Source: an uncultured Bacteroidales bacterium (GTDB lineage Bacteria > Bacteroidota > Bacteroidia > Bacteroidales > Paludibacteraceae). From it: DNA of 14,101 bases. The position numbers and the translations under genes are program-made. Positions 13,987 to 14,101 of the stretch are shown in pieces. Positions within the stretch are counted from its first letter, which is position 1, and every line of letters starts with the position of its first letter. The DNA lies in contig CALGHE010000016.1 of NCBI GenBank assembly GCA_937915765.1, forward strand, positions 1-14,101, in the 5' to 3' direction. The notes under the pieces were generated by a model, which worked only from the letters and a program-made list of their open reading frames with translations, was not told the DNA's origin and searched no databases.

Positions 13987-14101
13987 ATGGAACAGACGTT
14001 AAAAAACTTGCCTATCGGCATTCAGGATTTTGAGAAACTGCGTAAAGAAGATTACTTGTACGTAGATAAAACTGCGTTGATGCATAGACTTGTGTCAACA
14101 G
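13987..14101 (+). CDS. AAA-ATPase-like protein (DUF1703 / PD-(D/E)XK nuclease-superfamily type), 3'-truncated by window edge
   Basis: Only the first 38 codons are in the window. LPIGIQDFEKLR and EDYLYVDKTALMHRLV are the characteristic opening of the AAA-ATPase_like family (PF09820), whose members continue with a Walker A motif (SRPRRFGKSL in many) and usually end in a PD-(D/E)XK nuclease-like domain. These genes often occur in many copies in Bacteroidetes genomes; their role is not established. The ATG follows a TATCTTTG box by 20 nt. Neither the Walker A motif nor the nuclease domain can be checked here. Confidence 0.85.
   Translation, partial: MEQTLKNLPIGIQDFEKLRKEDYLYVDKTALMHRLVST

Overview
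The window looks like chromosome from a member of the order Bacteroidales; the genus cannot be fixed from sequence alone. Supporting signs are tandem BspA-type leucine-rich-repeat (LRR_5) proteins, a roughly 1,900-residue alpha-2-macroglobulin carrying a SusC-plug-like stretch, the start of a DUF1703-type AAA ATPase (a family often expanded in Bacteroidetes), starts without Shine-Dalgarno sequences, and several TAnnTTTG promoter boxes. All genes lie on the + strand.

Layout. (1) 1-3307: three tandem, very similar LRR_5 genes with spacers of 23-24 nt. The first is cut by the left edge. Their 69-bp (23-residue) repeats are nearly identical in DNA, and the first gene also carries a 381-bp higher-order repeat. 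(2) 3308-3669: no gene, but a 129-bp segment bounded by inverted repeats with two identical palindromes, then a strong terminator. (3) 3670-6806: a closely packed set, namely a divergent LRR_5 protein with a C-terminal membrane anchor, mazG, an unidentified multi-pass membrane protein and an NADH pyrophosphatase (nudC). Gaps are 0, 3 and 8 nt, so they are probably one transcript. MazG and NudC both hydrolyse pyrophosphate bonds in nucleotides. (4) 6907-12651: a giant periplasmic alpha-2-macroglobulin with its own promoter. (5) 12652-13049: no gene, but terminators, two promoters and a candidate small RNA. (6) 13050-13835: mtgA, a monofunctional peptidoglycan glycosyltransferase. (7) 13987-14101: the start of an AAA ATPase-like gene, cut by the right edge.

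How the genes may work together. The first three LRR proteins are exported, probably surface, ligand-binding or adhesin-like products whose repeat array seems to be evolving by recombination. Alpha-2-macroglobulin next to a GT51 glycosyltransferase recalls the yfhM-pbpC pairing of proteobacteria, where a protease trap is linked to cell-wall repair; here the partner lacks a transpeptidase domain. The macroglobulin is unusual in two ways: the place of the CxEQ thioester is taken by CVSC, and the segment where a bait region is expected resembles a SusC/RagA plug. No complete new defence system is visible. The best leads are the macroglobulin, the intergenic repeat elements and the candidate small RNA.
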